A program made the translations under genes and the position numbers. DNA of 6,060 nt from positions 1 to 6,060 of the forward strand of contig DAOVRY010000062.1 in assembly GCA_030633645.1 (NCBI GenBank), given 5' to 3'. This document shows, in pieces, positions 5,401-6,060 of the stretch. The first letter of the stretch is position 1, and each line of letters begins with the position of its first letter. Below the pieces are notes generated by a model. The model saw only the letters and a program-made list of their open reading frames with translations. It was not told the origin of the DNA and did not search any database. The stretch comes from Pseudomonadota bacterium (lineage in GTDB: Bacteria > Desulfobacterota > DSM-4660 > Desulfatiglandales > B25-G16).

Positions 5401-6060
5401 TCAAACAAATAGTGAACTGACAGACTTTGAAAAGAAAACCCTCTTAATGGCCTCTCCTAGGATTTCCGCCACGGAAACAACCCTAATCTTTGGGCACGCC
5501 GCGGCCTTTTTGTTGAGCGGAACCGTATTGGTCGTGAGCAACGTCTCAATAGGCGAGCCCTCTATCTTTTTTGTAGCGTCACCAGAGAGGACTGGATGAG
5601 TGCAGCAGGCATAAACCTGTGCAGCGCCATTTTTCATTAATGCCTCAGCAGCTTGAACAAGCGTGCCACCAGTATCAACCATGTCATCAAGAATGATGGC
5701 TGTTTTTCCTTTTATATCCCCAATTATGTTCATGGCCATAGCAACATTCGGTTCCTCTCTTCTCTTATCTATTATGGCCAATGAGGCATTGAGCCTTTTG
5801 GCAAAGGCCCTTGCCCTTTCCACGCCACCAGCATCCGGGGATATTATCGACAGACTGCCATCAAAATGCTTCCTGATGTAGCTCAAAAGAATCGGTGCTG
5901 CAAACAGATTATCCACAGGAATATTGAAGTAACCCTGTATCTGCCCAGCATGGAGATCGATTGATATCACCCGATCCACCCCAGCAACGGTTATTAGATC
6001 CGCAACGAGCTTAGCGCTTATCGGAACCCGTGGCTTAACCTTCCTGTCCTGCCGAGCATA
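5401..6060 (-). CDS. prs: Ribose-phosphate pyrophosphokinase (PRPP synthetase), C-terminal two thirds, cut by the right edge
   Basis: Prs transfers pyrophosphate from ATP to ribose 5-phosphate, making PRPP for purine, pyrimidine, NAD, histidine and tryptophan synthesis. The 219 visible codons are open to the right edge; about 95-100 N-terminal residues of the usual 315 or so are missing. The visible part starts at the ATP-binding YARQDRK loop. Then come DLHAGQIQGYF (visible residues 35-45, with the catalytic histidine), the flexible loop DKRREEPN (98-105), the PRPP-binding loop ILDDMVDTGGTL (123-134), YACCTHPVLSG (150-160) and the characteristic C-terminus SVSSLFV before a TGA at 5401-5403. 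A GTG at 5977-5979 lies inside this conserved frame and is not the start. All motifs look intact, so this should be an active class I enzyme. A 314-bp gap full of repeats separates it from rplY, so the two may not be tightly co-transcribed. Confidence 0.97.
   Translation of the reverse strand, partial: YARQDRKVKPRVPISAKLVADLITVAGVDRVISIDLHAGQIQGYFNIPVDNLFAAPILLSYIRKHFDGSLSIISPDAGGVERARAFAKRLNASLAIIDKRREEPNVAMAMNIIGDIKGKTAIILDDMVDTGGTLVQAAEALMKNGAAQVYACCTHPVLSGDATKKIEGSPIETLLTTNTVPLNKKAAACPKIRVVSVAEILGEAIKRVFFSKSVSSLFV

Noticed and set aside
5297..5599. Plus-strand open frame of 100 codons
   Set aside because: It runs from repeat DNA into the antisense of prs, whose protein is unmistakable on the other strand.

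Overview
The window is a block of housekeeping genes, all on the minus strand, so transcription runs from right to left. In that order it holds prs (PRPP synthetase, N-terminus beyond the right edge), a long-form ribosomal protein L25 gene (rplY/ctc), pth (peptidyl-tRNA hydrolase), hppA (membrane-bound proton-pumping pyrophosphatase), the decayed C-terminal piece of a second and different pyrophosphatase, carD (RNA polymerase-binding regulator), and the start of a pseudouridine synthase of the RluA/RluD family that leaves the left edge. I see no rRNA, tRNA, CRISPR array, transposase or plus-strand gene.

Organism: a bacterium of moderate GC content. The prs-rplY-pth run together with carD, and an L25 with an extra domain and acidic tail, resemble Deltaproteobacteria-like (Desulfobacterota, Nitrospirota and similar) genomes. 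Short dispersed palindromic and tandem motifs fill the non-coding gaps, as in many uncultured anaerobe genomes. This placement comes from gene order and general sequence impression only, so it is tentative.

Layout. Positions 1-231: start of the RluD-like gene. 255-755: carD, closely coupled to it (23 bp gap). 756-1246: about 490 bp without an intact gene, holding a perfect 8-bp inverted repeat (852-873), a patch of small repeats (883-952) and the pyrophosphatase remnant (about 953-1218). 1247-3697: intact hppA of the divergent, K+-independent type. 3698-3843: spacer with a possible promoter. 3844-4476: pth, overlapping the end of rplY. 4439-5086: rplY. 5087-5400: 314 bp holding a composite repeat (5180-5341) and a short hairpin (5346-5360). 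5401-6060: prs.

Functional theme: nucleotide precursor supply (Prs), the ribosome and its tRNA salvage (L25, Pth), recovery of energy from the pyrophosphate released by biosynthesis (HppA), control of rRNA-type promoters (CarD) and rRNA modification (RluD-like). All serve growth and translation.

The most notable point is the pyrophosphatase pair. The intact gene belongs to a divergent subfamily, while the remnant just downstream is of the canonical subfamily. The remnant is broken by a visible 5-bp tandem duplication and carries substitutions in its active-site motif. No new multi-gene system is evident.
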